The notes: generated by a model from the letters alone, not told the origin. A stretch of 64,000 nt of DNA from G963676205 sp964342525 (GCA_964342525.1 CAYFGQ010000001.1:85439-149438); one strand, 5' to 3'; positions 8,551-18,057 are shown, counted from the first letter of the stretch. Made by a program: numbers and translations.

Positions 8551-9058
8551 TTTTTTCCTTTTTGTATTATAAATTAAAAAAATACCAATATAATCTAAGT
8601 GTAAAATAAGATAAAACCTATAAATAGTAGACCTTACTATATTTTATAATTATTGAAAAATATATTTGTATTGTTTTTGATAATCAAATAATAATGTATC
8701 ATGAATTATGAATAACTATAAAATTGCTATCTAAATTGCCATTTTCTTAAATGTGTTACATTTTTTCACATAAATCATAATTTTATGTAATATTGTAATA
8801 TAAAATATACTTTATACTATATCTTTCATTTTCAAATAAATTGAATAATGATTCAAAAGTACTATTTTATGGGCTTTAAAAAAGAAAAACAATTTGAATT
8901 TCTAGTGAAAATAAAATAATACAAATAAGTGCTATTAAAATATTTTACTGTAATACAATGAAAAAATTAAGGTTCATTTAAAAATTTATCATGTAGACTG
9001 GATTTAGGTCTTAAAAAAACCAAAATATTAAGACATATATTTTACTAGGAGATAAAGA
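8551..9058. promoter_or_regulatory. Divergent control region between paaN and the porin gene
   Basis: 508 bases with no credible gene, very AT-rich. It holds ATGATTCAAAA (8848-8858), also found before the diiron oxygenase at 22456-22466. Its TGATTC core resembles the operator core described for E. coli PaaX. It also has TGTAATAC-type motifs at 8786-8801 and 8948-8960 (CTGTAATACAATG), recurring before other units of this island. AGGAGATAAAG precedes the porin ATG. Regulator assignment is inference. Confidence 0.5.
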
Positions 9059-10255
9059 ATGAAAAAAACGTTAAGGGTTAGTCTTATTGCTGCTTGTGCT
9101 CTTGCATCAGTTCAAACATATTCACTTGCGGCTGATAATATATCACAAGCTTTTGCAGAAGGAAAGGTAAAGGGACAAGTTAAATCGTACTATTTTTCAA
9201 AGTCATATGATTCAACTACTAAAAAAGATGGATCAATTTTAGTTAGTGGTATGCAGCTTGGATACAAAACTGGATCTTTACATGGATTCTCACTTGGGGC
9301 TACTTCTCAGTTTGCTACAGTTAATTCTATTGATGATGATAGCAGTGTATATAGCGGAACTATGGACAACTCAGGTACAGTAACTTCAGAAATGTATCTA
9401 CAATATGATATTGATAAAACTACTGCAAAAGCAGGTAGACAATTTTTCTGGACACCAGTTGTGGGTGGTTCTGGGTCTAGATTTATAAGACAATCTTTCA
9501 GTGGATATACTCTTACAAATGCAAGTTTTGAAAATACAAAAATTGTTGCAGCATATTTAACAAGATTTGCTGAGAGAACAGATAAAAATGGTGGTCCAGG
9601 TGATTTTACTGCTGAGAGTTCAAGAGTTGGTATTGATGGTACTATGACAGCATATGTTAAAAATAGCTCAGTAGAAAATCTAACACTACAAGCTCAATAC
9701 GCTTCAAAATCAGAATCAACACAAAATGCAAAAGATGGACATGATATTTTATATGTAGATGGTACATATAAATTTAAAAATGATATGAAACCATTTATCG
9801 CTGCACAATACTTATCTACAGATTATGAGGCATCAAATAGTGAAAGTAGTAGTGCTATGGGTCTTAAAGTAGGAGCTACAATCTCTGGTGTAAATGCATA
9901 TGTAGCATATACTTCAGTTGATAAAGACAATAATGTAAAACAAGGTATTGGATCAGGATCAATCCCATTATATACAAATGGTCATCAAGTTGATGCATGG
10001 TCAGCAACTTTAGCTGATACTACTGCTTATAAAATCGGTTTAGGTTATAAGATGGATACTCTATCTCTAGGTTTTGCTCACTCAAGTTATGATAAAGAGG
10101 GTAAAGATAAAGTTAGTGAAACTGGTGTAACAGTTGCTAATAAGTTTTCTAAACAGCTGATGTTACAACTACAGTATGCAACAGTAAAAAATCAATATGT
10201 AGCTGAGGCTGATATTGAAAAAGATTTAAGAACTAGACTAATCTACTCTTTTTAA
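9059..10255 (+). CDS. OprD/Opr-family outer membrane porin
   Basis: A 398-residue protein with a Sec signal peptide (cleavage near SLAADN, residue ~25). It has alternating amphipathic beta strands and a C-terminal aromatic residue (LIYSF) as required for outer-membrane insertion. The opening NISQAFAEGKVKGQVKSYYFSKSY is typical of Campylobacterota Opr porins, whose relatives pass small organic acids. Its position between paaN and the paa operon suggests entry of phenylacetate or related acids across the outer membrane; specificity is inferred from context only. Confidence 0.8.
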   Translation: MKKTLRVSLIAACALASVQTYSLAADNISQAFAEGKVKGQVKSYYFSKSYDSTTKKDGSILVSGMQLGYKTGSLHGFSLGATSQFATVNSIDDDSSVYSGTMDNSGTVTSEMYLQYDIDKTTAKAGRQFFWTPVVGGSGSRFIRQSFSGYTLTNASFENTKIVAAYLTRFAERTDKNGGPGDFTAESSRVGIDGTMTAYVKNSSVENLTLQAQYASKSESTQNAKDGHDILYVDGTYKFKNDMKPFIAAQYLSTDYEASNSESSSAMGLKVGATISGVNAYVAYTSVDKDNNVKQGIGSGSIPLYTNGHQVDAWSATLADTTAYKIGLGYKMDTLSLGFAHSSYDKEGKDKVSETGVTVANKFSKQLMLQLQYATVKNQYVAEADIEKDLRTRLIYSF

Positions 10256-10285
10256 AGATTAGGTAGAAGATAAAAGGGGTTTGTC

Positions 10286-10729
10286 TTGAGAAATATATTA
10301 CTAATGTTATTCGTTAGTTCTGTATATACTTTATCTTTATTTGCTTCAAATGCTGATGATGCAAAAAGTTTAGTTGGTGATGGTGCTAAATTATGTAATG
10401 AAAAAGGGCTTGAGGTTTGTCTTAAATCTTTTAATGACAAAAAAGGCTCTTATGTAAGGGGTTCGCTTTATCTATTTGCTATAAATTATGAAGGGGAAAC
10501 TCTCGCCCATGGGGGAAATCCTAGGATTGTAGGTAAAAACCTATCAGATCTAAAGTCTCCTGATGGGGTTTTTATATTTAGAGAGTTTATAAAAATAGCA
10601 AAAGAGAAAAAACAAGGATGGATAAACTATACGTGGAGCCATCCTCAAACAAAAAAAATTGCAGCTAAGACTACTTTTATAAAAGCTATTGGAAATAGTG
10701 TTTTAATAGGGTCTGGTTTTTATAAATAA
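10286..10729 (+). CDS. Periplasmic single-Cache-domain protein
   Basis: A 147-residue protein with a TTG start behind AAAAGGGG and a signal peptide (cut after SLFAS, ~20). Residues ~45-145 form a single Cache-like (sCache_2) domain, seen in YVRGSLYLFAINYEGETLAHGGNPRIVGKNL and the closing VLIGSGFYK. Such domains bind small acids. There is no transmembrane or kinase part, so it is a stand-alone binding protein that could feed a sensor or be a ligand-stabilising partner. It lies 30 bp after the porin, probably in the same transcript. Confidence 0.75.
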   Translation: MRNILLMLFVSSVYTLSLFASNADDAKSLVGDGAKLCNEKGLEVCLKSFNDKKGSYVRGSLYLFAINYEGETLAHGGNPRIVGKNLSDLKSPDGVFIFREFIKIAKEKKQGWINYTWSHPQTKKIAAKTTFIKAIGNSVLIGSGFYK

Positions 10730-10731
10730 AA

Positions 10732-10762
10732 GGGGATTATTTAATAATTCTCTTTTTGTTAT
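10732..10762. terminator. Possible weak terminator after porin-Cache unit
   Basis: AAAAGGGGATTATT can fold with AATAATTCTCTTTT using G-U pairs and is followed by T-rich sequence, immediately after the Cache gene stop. Imperfect, hence low confidence. Confidence 0.3.
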
Positions 10763-10767
10763 TAAAT

Positions 10768-10881
10768 GATATCTCTTATTAAAAACAGAGAAGATTTTAA
10801 CTTATAAATTTAAGTAATACTAAAATTTTATATAAAAATATATAACTGTAGTATAAAACTTTTTACTCAATAAGAGATATC
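10768..10881. repeat. Spaced inverted repeat upstream of the paa operon
   Basis: GATATCTCTTATT (10768-10780) and its exact reverse complement (10869-10881) are separated by 88 bases in the 301-base gap between the Cache gene and the paa operon. A second short dyad (TTAGAA/TTCTAA, 10979-10994) lies nearer the crotonase start. These may be operators or the ends of a folded leader; the rest of the gap holds no gene. Confidence 0.45.
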
Positions 10882-11030
10882 GTTATTTTTATTTAGAAGA
10901 AATCCTAACCGATGGTACTTTTCTACACAGGACAAAATATAAAAACATTTTTTTAAGTTTCTGTGTATGCTACATCTGTTAGAATTTTTTCTAATAATTT
11001 GAAATATATAAGAATAATTGGGGTTTAAAA

Positions 11031-11801
11031 ATGACTTATGAAGATATTAAAGTCGTAATTGAAAATAAACATATATTAATAATAAAAATTGATAGAGAAA
11101 ACGTACATAATGCTTTAAGAACAAATACTCTAAAAGAGATTTCTGAAGCATTACATTGCTCTTCAGATGAGATTAGATGTGTAATTTTAACTGGTGGAGA
11201 AAAAGTTTTTGCTGCTGGTGCAGATATAAATGAACTTGAAGTAAAAGGTTCTATTGAATCAATCAATGATGTGAGAACATCATACTGGAAAAGAATAAAA
11301 GATTTTAAAAAGCCAATTATTGCGAGTGTAAATGGATTTTGTCTAGGGGGTGGATGTGAACTTGCTATGCATTGTGACATCATAATCTCTGGGGATAATG
11401 CACAATATGGACAACCTGAAATCAATTTAGGGATCATGCCAGGTGCAGGTGGTACACAAAGAAGTGTAAAAGCTATGGGAAAATCAAATGCAATGTTGAT
11501 GCTTTTAACTGGATCATTTATAGATGCAAAAACTGCACAAAAGATGAATCTAGTATCAGAAGTGCTTCCTGTACAATCTACAATGATTAGATCAAAAGAG
11601 ATAGCAAATATTATAGCTTCTAAATCACCTCTAGCAATCAGTGCAATCAAATCGGCTGTTTTAGCATCATATAATAGTGGACTTGATAGATCACTAGAAT
11701 ATGAAAAAACAATTTTCTCTGGGGTTTTATCAACTGAAGATAAAAAAGAGGGAATTAAAGCATTTAAAGAAAAAAGAAAAGCAAATTTTAAGGGTATATA
11801 A
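11031..11801 (+). CDS. paaF: Enoyl-CoA hydratase of the PaaF type
   Basis: A 256-residue crotonase. FAAGADINELE forms the oxyanion region; GGGCELAMHCD and QPEINLGIMPGAGGTQR carry the two catalytic Glu residues of true hydratases. In the pathway PaaF hydrates 2,3-dehydroadipyl-CoA to 3-hydroxyadipyl-CoA. A second PaaF-like gene exists at 22700-23479, so one of the two may instead be the oxepin-CoA hydrolase that PaaN lacks; which is which cannot be told. It is the first gene of the plus-strand operon and its stop overlaps the paaG ATG by one base. Confidence 0.85.
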   Translation: MTYEDIKVVIENKHILIIKIDRENVHNALRTNTLKEISEALHCSSDEIRCVILTGGEKVFAAGADINELEVKGSIESINDVRTSYWKRIKDFKKPIIASVNGFCLGGGCELAMHCDIIISGDNAQYGQPEINLGIMPGAGGTQRSVKAMGKSNAMLMLLTGSFIDAKTAQKMNLVSEVLPVQSTMIRSKEIANIIASKSPLAISAIKSAVLASYNSGLDRSLEYEKTIFSGVLSTEDKKEGIKAFKEKRKANFKGI

Positions 11802-12592
11802 TGGAATTTGAAACAATAAAATATGAAGAAAAAAACAATATAGGAACACTAACACTTAATAGACCAGATGTATTTAATTCATTAAATGAACAGATGCATA
11901 TGGAGTTAAAAAAAGCTCTTAGTATGGTAAAGAAAAATAGCTCTTTAAGAGTACTAATCATCACAGGGGAAGGTAAAGCATTTTGTGCAGGACAAGATCT
12001 AAATGATAGATCAGTAAATAATGGTGATGAAAAACTTGATCTTGGTGAATCAATTGAGAGAAAATATAATCCACTGATTAAATCAATCTATAATCTTGAA
12101 ATTCCAGTTATTTGTAAAGTAAATGGTGTAGCTGCTGGTGCAGGTGTGGGGATCGCTTTAGCTTGTGATTTTGTTATCGCAAATGAAAAGGCATCTTTTA
12201 TTCAGGCTTTTTGTAAGATTGGATTAGTTCCTGATTCTGGGAATTCATACTTTTTACCTAAACTTGTAGGAATGGCTAGAGCAAAAGAACTTTGTATGTT
12301 AGGGGATAAATTATCTGCTACAAACGCATTAGAGTATGGACTTATATCAAGGGTATATCCTATGGATAGTATTGATGAAGAGGTGGAAAAATTAGCTACT
12401 CATTTTTCAACTGCTCCAACTTATGGACTTTCTTTAATCAAAAAAGCTCTAAATGAATCTGTAGATAATACACTAAATGAACAATTAGAATTAGAAAAAA
12501 ATCTACAAAGGGCAGCTGGTCATTCAAATGACTACAAAGAGGGTGTAGCTGCATTTTTAGCTAAACGTGCCCCAGAGTTTAAAGGAAACTAA
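11801..12592 (+). CDS. paaG: 1,2-epoxyphenylacetyl-CoA isomerase PaaG
   Basis: A 263-residue crotonase fold protein. It has GKAFCAGQDLNDR instead of the hydratase Glu pattern, and GLVPDSGNSYFLP, whose Asp is the catalytic acid of PaaG isomerases. The C-terminal RAAGHSNDYKEGVAAFLAKRAPEFKG is also typical. It converts ring-1,2-epoxyphenylacetyl-CoA to oxepin-CoA. It is translationally coupled to the preceding crotonase. Its presence implies that an epoxide of phenylacetyl-CoA is really formed in this organism. Confidence 0.92.
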   Translation: MEFETIKYEEKNNIGTLTLNRPDVFNSLNEQMHMELKKALSMVKKNSSLRVLIITGEGKAFCAGQDLNDRSVNNGDEKLDLGESIERKYNPLIKSIYNLEIPVICKVNGVAAGAGVGIALACDFVIANEKASFIQAFCKIGLVPDSGNSYFLPKLVGMARAKELCMLGDKLSATNALEYGLISRVYPMDSIDEEVEKLATHFSTAPTYGLSLIKKALNESVDNTLNEQLELEKNLQRAAGHSNDYKEGVAAFLAKRAPEFKGN

Positions 12593-12593
12593 G

Positions 12594-14114
12594 ATGAAAA
12601 TAGACTCTAGTTCTATAGTGGGGATTGTTGGTGCAGGTATTATGGGTAGGGGTATTGCCCAAGTAGCTGCAAAAGCAGGTCACAAGGTTATACTATATGA
12701 TAACTGGGATGGTGCAGTTGATAATGCTATGAAGATCAATGAAAAGGAGTTATCTAAACTTGTATCAAAGGGTAAGATAAGTGAAGAATATAAAGAAAAA
12801 ACAATCTCTTTAATGACTCCAACAATGAATATAGAAGATCTTGCTCCATGTGATTTGATAATCGAAGCTATCATTGAAGATAAAAAGATCAAACAAGATA
12901 TTTTCAAACAGCTTGAAGATATTTGTGGAGATGTGTGTATCGCTTCAAATACATCATCTATCTCTATCTCTGCTTTGGCAAATGGACTAAAAAGACCAGA
13001 AAATATGGTAGGTATTCACTTTTTTAATCCAGCTCCTATAATGAAACTTGTAGAGGTGATCTACGGGTTACAAAGTGATATGGACTTGATAGAAAAAGTA
13101 TATAATCTAATCTCTTCTTGGGGTAAAAAAGCTGTTTATGTTAAATCATCTCCAGGTTTTATCGTAAATAGAATAGCAAGACCTTTTTATGCTGAAGCAT
13201 TAAGGGTATATGAAGAGGGTGTAAGTGATTTTGCAACTATTGATGAATCTATCAGAGCAGGTGGTAAATTTAGAATGGGACCATTTGAACTTATGGATCT
13301 AATTGGAAACGATACAAACTATTCTGTTACTCAGTCAACCTTTGATTCATACTACCAAGATCCAAGATTTAAACCATCCCTAACTCAACAAGAGTTTTCC
13401 CAAGCTGGATTATTAGGTAGAAAATCTGGGGCTGGATTTTATTCTTATTTTGATGGTAAACAAAAAGGTAGAGATGAAATCTCAAGAGTTGTACCAGCTG
13501 ATAAAAAAGTATCTGAGGTTACAATAGCAGGTTCTTTAGGTCTTGGTGATGAGTTGATCCCTTTATTTGAAAAAGCTGGGATTACAGTAAATAAGACTGC
13601 GGGTGATGGATATTTAGAATTTGATGGTATCAAACTATTTTTAGCAAATGGAAAAATGGCTAGTGAGATATCAAAAGAACTTGATGAGAAAAATATCGCA
13701 CAATTTGATATCAGTATTGATTATGAAACTTCTAGTTCTATCACAATAGCCACATCATTACTGGCTGAAGATCATGTGAGTGCTCATATTGCTGCACTAT
13801 TTGATGTGATTGGTAAAGAGACTCTAATTGTAAAAGATTCACCTGCTTTAATTATGGCAAGAACAGTAGCTATGCTTGCCAATGAAGCAAGTTCAACAGT
13901 TACAAATGGTGTATGTGATGAAAAAAGTGCAGATATTGCTATGGAAAATGGGGTAAATTATCCAATTGGTCCATTTAAATGGGTGGATAAATTAGGCATA
14001 GAGTTTGTATTAAATACTTTAGATAATCTTGAAGATTTTTACAAAGATACAAGATATAGAGCAGATCGTGGACTAAGGGAGAAAAATATCCTAAAAGGGA
14101 AATATTATGAGTGA
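12594..14114 (+). CDS. paaH: 3-hydroxyadipyl-CoA dehydrogenase PaaH
   Basis: A 506-residue NAD-dependent 3-hydroxyacyl-CoA dehydrogenase. The ATG at 12594 is chosen over an upstream in-frame GTG-like start because AAAGGA sits just before it and it begins one base after the paaG stop. GIVGAGIMGRGIAQVA is the NAD-binding loop. HFFNPAPIMKLVEV holds the catalytic His, and SSPGFIVNRI follows. A second C-terminal HCDH domain (YPIGPFKWVDKLG) gives the two-domain PaaH length. It oxidises 3-hydroxyadipyl-CoA to 3-oxoadipyl-CoA. It overlaps paaI by 8 bp. Confidence 0.92.
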   Translation: MKIDSSSIVGIVGAGIMGRGIAQVAAKAGHKVILYDNWDGAVDNAMKINEKELSKLVSKGKISEEYKEKTISLMTPTMNIEDLAPCDLIIEAIIEDKKIKQDIFKQLEDICGDVCIASNTSSISISALANGLKRPENMVGIHFFNPAPIMKLVEVIYGLQSDMDLIEKVYNLISSWGKKAVYVKSSPGFIVNRIARPFYAEALRVYEEGVSDFATIDESIRAGGKFRMGPFELMDLIGNDTNYSVTQSTFDSYYQDPRFKPSLTQQEFSQAGLLGRKSGAGFYSYFDGKQKGRDEISRVVPADKKVSEVTIAGSLGLGDELIPLFEKAGITVNKTAGDGYLEFDGIKLFLANGKMASEISKELDEKNIAQFDISIDYETSSSITIATSLLAEDHVSAHIAALFDVIGKETLIVKDSPALIMARTVAMLANEASSTVTNGVCDEKSADIAMENGVNYPIGPFKWVDKLGIEFVLNTLDNLEDFYKDTRYRADRGLREKNILKGKYYE

Positions 14115-14553
14115 TTCTCTTAGTAAAAAAGAGCTAGCTGTAAGATGTATCACTGCAATGAATAAAGAAGCAAAATTTGAAAACCATCTTGGTGTAGAGA
14201 TTGTAGAGATAGACGAAGGTTTTGCAAAGCTTTCGATGAAAATACAAGACTTTATGCTTAATGGTCTTGGTGCATGTCAAGGTGGAGCTATTTTTTCATT
14301 TGCTGATACTGCATTTGCTTATGCTTGTAATGGAAGAAATATCCCTACAGTTGGATACTCATGTGATATAACTTATATCAAACCAGCCCTAAAAGGGGAT
14401 ATTTTAATCGCTGTGGGAACTGAGGTAGATTTATCAAAAAGAAATGGTATCTATAATGTTGAAGTAAAAAATCAAAAAGATGAGTTAATCGCTCACTTTG
14501 TAGGTAAATCAAGGGCTGTAAATGGCTCAATCATAGATGAGAGTAAACTATGA
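14107..14553 (+). CDS. paaI: PaaI hotdog thioesterase, first copy
   Basis: A 148-residue hotdog-fold thioesterase of the PaaI group, with the signature GACQGGAIFSFADTAFAYACN containing the catalytic Asp. PaaI hydrolyses hydroxylated phenylacetyl-CoAs and other dead-end thioesters to recover CoA. It overlaps paaH by 8 bp and the following paralog by 4 bp. Confidence 0.9.
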   Translation: MSDSLSKKELAVRCITAMNKEAKFENHLGVEIVEIDEGFAKLSMKIQDFMLNGLGACQGGAIFSFADTAFAYACNGRNIPTVGYSCDITYIKPALKGDILIAVGTEVDLSKRNGIYNVEVKNQKDELIAHFVGKSRAVNGSIIDESKL

Positions 14554-14978
14554 GTGAGATCAAATTAGCCCACAAGGTAGCCAAAGAGATGATGGATAAT
14601 ACTGAGTTTGAGCATAAACTAGGCATAGAGTTAGTAGATGCTGATGAGGGTTTTGCAAAGATGCAGATGAAAGTGACTAAGGATCTATTAAATTTCAAAG
14701 GTACTTGTCAAGGTGGGGCTATATTTTCTTTTGCAGATGCTGCCTTTGCAATCGCTTGTAATTCTAGAAATGTAACCACTGTAGCTGGTTCTTGTGATAT
14801 CTCTTTTGTAAGACCAGCTTTTGAAGAGGATACTTTAATAGCAACTGCAACAGAGAAATATATAAAAGGTAGAACTGGTATTTATGACATTGTGGTGGTA
14901 AATCAAAAATATGAATCCATAGCTTTTTTTACAGGAAAATCTGTAGCTACTAATGGATCAATACTAAAGGAGGGGTGA
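14550..14978 (+). CDS. PaaI hotdog thioesterase, second copy
   Basis: A 142-residue tandem paralog of the preceding gene, with the same core TCQGGAIFSFADAAFAIACN but diverged elsewhere (roughly half the residues identical by eye). The tandem pair suggests either a heteromeric thioesterase or division of labour between dead-end CoA esters. Its start codon overlaps the stop of paaI (ATGA). A strong AAAGGAGG at its own 3' end serves paaJ. Confidence 0.87.
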   Translation: MSEIKLAHKVAKEMMDNTEFEHKLGIELVDADEGFAKMQMKVTKDLLNFKGTCQGGAIFSFADAAFAIACNSRNVTTVAGSCDISFVRPAFEEDTLIATATEKYIKGRTGIYDIVVVNQKYESIAFFTGKSVATNGSILKEG

Positions 14979-14981
14979 GAG

Positions 14982-16193
14982 ATGAATGAAGCATATATTA
15001 TAGATTATATAAGAACACCAATTGGTACTTATGGTGGTTCTTTATCTTCTATTAGACCTGATGATATGGGTGCTATTCCTATTAAATATTTAATGGAAAA
15101 CAATCCTAGTATCAATTGGGAAGATTTGGATGATGTTATATTTGGTTGTGCAAACCAAGCAGGGGAAGATAATAGAAATATTGCCAAGATGTCAGCACTT
15201 TTAGCTGGATTGCCAACACAAACAGGGGGAACTACTATCAATAGACTTTGTGGTTCTGGAATGGACGCTGTTGGTATGGCTGCTAGATCGATAAAAGCTG
15301 GTGAGTGTAATCTGATCATAGCTGGTGGGGTTGAGTCAATGTCAAGGGCTCCTTTTGTGATGCCAAAAGCAGATACAGCATTTACAAGAGCCAATAATGT
15401 TTATGATACTACTATTGGTTGGAGATTTATAAATCCTTTGATGCATGAGATGTATGGTACAGATTCTATGCCTGAGACTGGTGAAAATGTGGCAGAAGAG
15501 TTTGGTATCACTAGGGAAGATCAAGATAAGTTTGCTTTTAATTCTCAACAAAAGTGTAAAGCAGCTACCGAAGCAGGGTTTTTTAAACGTGAGATTACTC
15601 CTGTAAGTGTAAAAAGAAGAAAACAAGAGGATCTAATAGTTGATAAGGATGAACACCCAAAACCAAATACAACTTTAGAAAAATTAGCTACTTTACGAAC
15701 GCCATTTAAAAAAGAGGGTGGAACAGTAACAGCTGGAAATGCATCTGGGGTAAATGATGGTGCGGGTGCTATGATTATCGCATCTAAAGAGGCAGTTGAA
15801 AAGTATGGATTAAAACCAAGAGCAAAAATTGTGATGATGACCGTAGCTGGTGTTCCACCAAGAATTATGGGAATTGGTCCACTATATTCATCTAAAAAGA
15901 TACTAGAAAAAGCAGGTTTAACTTGTGATGATATGGATGTGATTGAGCTAAATGAAGCTTTTGCATCACAAGGTTTAGCTACACTTAGAGGACTAGGACT
16001 AGCAGATGATGATCCAAAGGTAAATCCAAATGGTGGAGCTATTTCAATCGGGCACCCATTGGGGATGAGTGGGGCAAGACTTGTTATGACAGCATTAAAT
16101 CAATTAGAGCAAACAAATGGTAGATATGGACTTTGTACGATGTGTATAGGTGTGGGACAAGGTATATCAATGATCATAGAAAACGTAAACTAA
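14982..16193 (+). CDS. paaJ: 3-oxoadipyl-CoA/3-oxo-5,6-dehydrosuberyl-CoA thiolase PaaJ
   Basis: A 403-residue thiolase. C90 in TINRLCGSGMDA is the acyl-accepting nucleophile, GGAISIGHPLGMSGAR carries the His, and CTMCIGVGQG the second Cys. GGVESMSRAPFVMPKA is typical of beta-ketoadipyl-CoA thiolases. PaaJ works twice in the pathway, releasing acetyl-CoA from the C8 intermediate and then splitting 3-oxoadipyl-CoA into succinyl-CoA and acetyl-CoA. It starts 3 bp after the second paaI copy behind AAAGGAGG. Confidence 0.93.
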   Translation: MNEAYIIDYIRTPIGTYGGSLSSIRPDDMGAIPIKYLMENNPSINWEDLDDVIFGCANQAGEDNRNIAKMSALLAGLPTQTGGTTINRLCGSGMDAVGMAARSIKAGECNLIIAGGVESMSRAPFVMPKADTAFTRANNVYDTTIGWRFINPLMHEMYGTDSMPETGENVAEEFGITREDQDKFAFNSQQKCKAATEAGFFKREITPVSVKRRKQEDLIVDKDEHPKPNTTLEKLATLRTPFKKEGGTVTAGNASGVNDGAGAMIIASKEAVEKYGLKPRAKIVMMTVAGVPPRIMGIGPLYSSKKILEKAGLTCDDMDVIELNEAFASQGLATLRGLGLADDDPKVNPNGGAISIGHPLGMSGARLVMTALNQLEQTNGRYGLCTMCIGVGQGISMIIENVN

Positions 16194-16209
16194 AAACTAA
16201 GGAAACTAA

Positions 16210-17511
16210 ATGAATAACGATAGAAAAACAGTAAGTTACTACCCAAAAGTGTTAGTATCTAAAGATGAACTAACTGCTCTTCAAACAAGAAGAATGAAGC
16301 ATACTCTTATTAGAGCTTATTCTTTTGTTCCATATTATAAAAAGAAGTGGGATGATCATGGGGTTCATCCTGATGATTTTACTTTTTTAGAAGATATAAA
16401 TAAGTTTCCATTTACTACAAAAGAGGATTTAAGACTTAACTATCCATTTGGAATGTTTGCAAACCCTATGAGTGATATAGTTAGACTTCATGCTTCATCA
16501 GGAACTACAGGAAAACCAACAGTTGTGGGATATACAAGAAAAGATATTGATACTTGGTCTGATCTTGTTGCTAGATCTTTAAGACTTGGTGGTGTAGGAA
16601 AAGGTGATATGGTACATGTATCATATGGTTATGGTTTATTTACTGGTGGACTTGGTGCTCATTATGGTGCTGAGAAACTAGGATGTACTGTAATTCCTGC
16701 TAGTGGTGGTTTTACTGATAAGCAGGTTACTTTGATAAATGATTTTAAAGCTACAGCTATTATGGTTACTCCATCTTATATGTTAAATATTATTGCAGAG
16801 ATGGAAGAGAGGGGAATCGATCCAAAAGAGACTGCACTAAAAGTTGGTATCTTTGGAGCTGAGCCTTGGTCTATGGAGATGAAAAAACAAATAGAAGATA
16901 AGGTTGGCATAGCTGCACTTGATATTTATGGACTATCAGAGATGATGGGACCTGGTGTTGCGTGTGAGGTACTTGAAGATAGGGGTGATCTATATATTTG
17001 GGAGGATCATTTTTATCCTGAGATTGTGGATAAAGATACTTTTGATCCATTAAGTGATGGGGAAGAGGGTGAGCTTGTACTTACTACTTTAACAAAAGAA
17101 GCACTACCAATAATCAGATATAGAACAAAAGACCTTTCAACACTATATGATGGTGATCTATTAAATATGAGAAAGATGAAAAGGATCAATGCAAGAACTG
17201 ATGATATGATGATCATTAGAGGGGTGAATGTATTCCCATCACAAATTGAAGAGATTCTTTTAAAAATTGAGGCTTTCTCATCATATTATCAACTTATCAT
17301 CACAAGAGCTGGAAATATGGATGATCTATGTATCGAGATAGAACCTGCTTTAAATGCAACAGAAGCACAAATAAATGAAGCGATCAAAACCCTTATCCAT
17401 AAGATCAAATCGGGTATAGGGGTATCTGTACATGTAGTAGTGAGAAACCATGGGGATATCCCAAGATCTCAAGGTAAAGCTCAAAGAGTTATTGATAAAA
17501 GATCATTATAG
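16210..17511 (+). CDS. paaK: Phenylacetate-CoA ligase PaaK
   Basis: A 433-residue AMP-forming ligase of PaaK size. The P-loop SSGTTGKP is at 96-103. YGLSEMMGPGVACE and RTDDMMIIRGVNVFPSQIEE mark the adenylation and C-terminal hinge motifs of phenylacetate-CoA ligases. It activates phenylacetate with ATP and CoA, the entry reaction of the route. AAGGAAAC precedes the ATG; it lies 16 bp after paaJ. Confidence 0.94.
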   Translation: MNNDRKTVSYYPKVLVSKDELTALQTRRMKHTLIRAYSFVPYYKKKWDDHGVHPDDFTFLEDINKFPFTTKEDLRLNYPFGMFANPMSDIVRLHASSGTTGKPTVVGYTRKDIDTWSDLVARSLRLGGVGKGDMVHVSYGYGLFTGGLGAHYGAEKLGCTVIPASGGFTDKQVTLINDFKATAIMVTPSYMLNIIAEMEERGIDPKETALKVGIFGAEPWSMEMKKQIEDKVGIAALDIYGLSEMMGPGVACEVLEDRGDLYIWEDHFYPEIVDKDTFDPLSDGEEGELVLTTLTKEALPIIRYRTKDLSTLYDGDLLNMRKMKRINARTDDMMIIRGVNVFPSQIEEILLKIEAFSSYYQLIITRAGNMDDLCIEIEPALNATEAQINEAIKTLIHKIKSGIGVSVHVVVRNHGDIPRSQGKAQRVIDKRSL

Positions 17512-17520
17512 GATAAAGAT

Positions 17521-18057
17521 ATGTCAAAAAAAGTGTTAGTAATTTTAGCCCATGATGATATGAATATCTCAAGGGTAAATAAAAGATTTGCCCAAGAGTT
17601 AGAATCTTGTGATAATGTTGAAGTTAGGGATATAAAAGCTTTATATCCTGATTATAAGATTGATGTAGAGGCTGAGCAAGAAGCTGTAAGAAAAGCAGAT
17701 AAGGTGGTTTTTCAATTTCCTATGTTTTGGTTTAATGCTCCTTCCATATTAAAAGAGTGGATCGATAAGGTTTATTCATTAGGTTTTGCCTTTGATGTTA
17801 CAAAAGAGGGATATGAGAGAAGAGAGCTAAATAAAAAAGAGTTTATGCTTGCAGTATCTATGGGTGGCGCAGTTGAAGCTTATGAGGGTGAGAAAGTAAA
17901 AAGTGTAAATGAGTGTCTAACACCATATATCTATACCTCTAAATTTTGTGGCATGATAGTGACAGAGCCTTTTTATTGTTATAGTGCTATGTTAGGTCTA
18001 AAAGATAAAAAACTTGAAGAGTTAGCTGGTGAATTTAAAAAAGCGATCTTATCGTAG
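17521..18057 (+). CDS. Flavodoxin-fold NAD(P)H oxidoreductase (KefF/MdaB type)
   Basis: A 178-residue protein with the flavodoxin_2 pattern: VLVILAHDDMNISRVNKRFAQEL at the N-terminus (FMN phosphate site) and FQFPMFWFNAPSILKEWIDKVYSLGFAF in the middle, typical of FMN-dependent NAD(P)H:quinone oxidoreductases. It follows paaK by 9 bp in the paa operon, an unusual location. It might protect against quinones from aromatic by-products or supply electrons; both are inferences. Confidence 0.8.
   Translation: MSKKVLVILAHDDMNISRVNKRFAQELESCDNVEVRDIKALYPDYKIDVEAEQEAVRKADKVVFQFPMFWFNAPSILKEWIDKVYSLGFAFDVTKEGYERRELNKKEFMLAVSMGGAVEAYEGEKVKSVNECLTPYIYTSKFCGMIVTEPFYCYSAMLGLKDKKLEELAGEFKKAILS

Noticed and set aside
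11036..11650. A 204-codon ORF antisense to the first crotonase
   Set aside because: A mirror frame of a conserved enzyme gene with no start context; composition follows the sense-strand codons.
15029..15394. Long ORF antisense to paaJ
   Set aside because: Shadow frame of the thiolase gene; no independent evidence.
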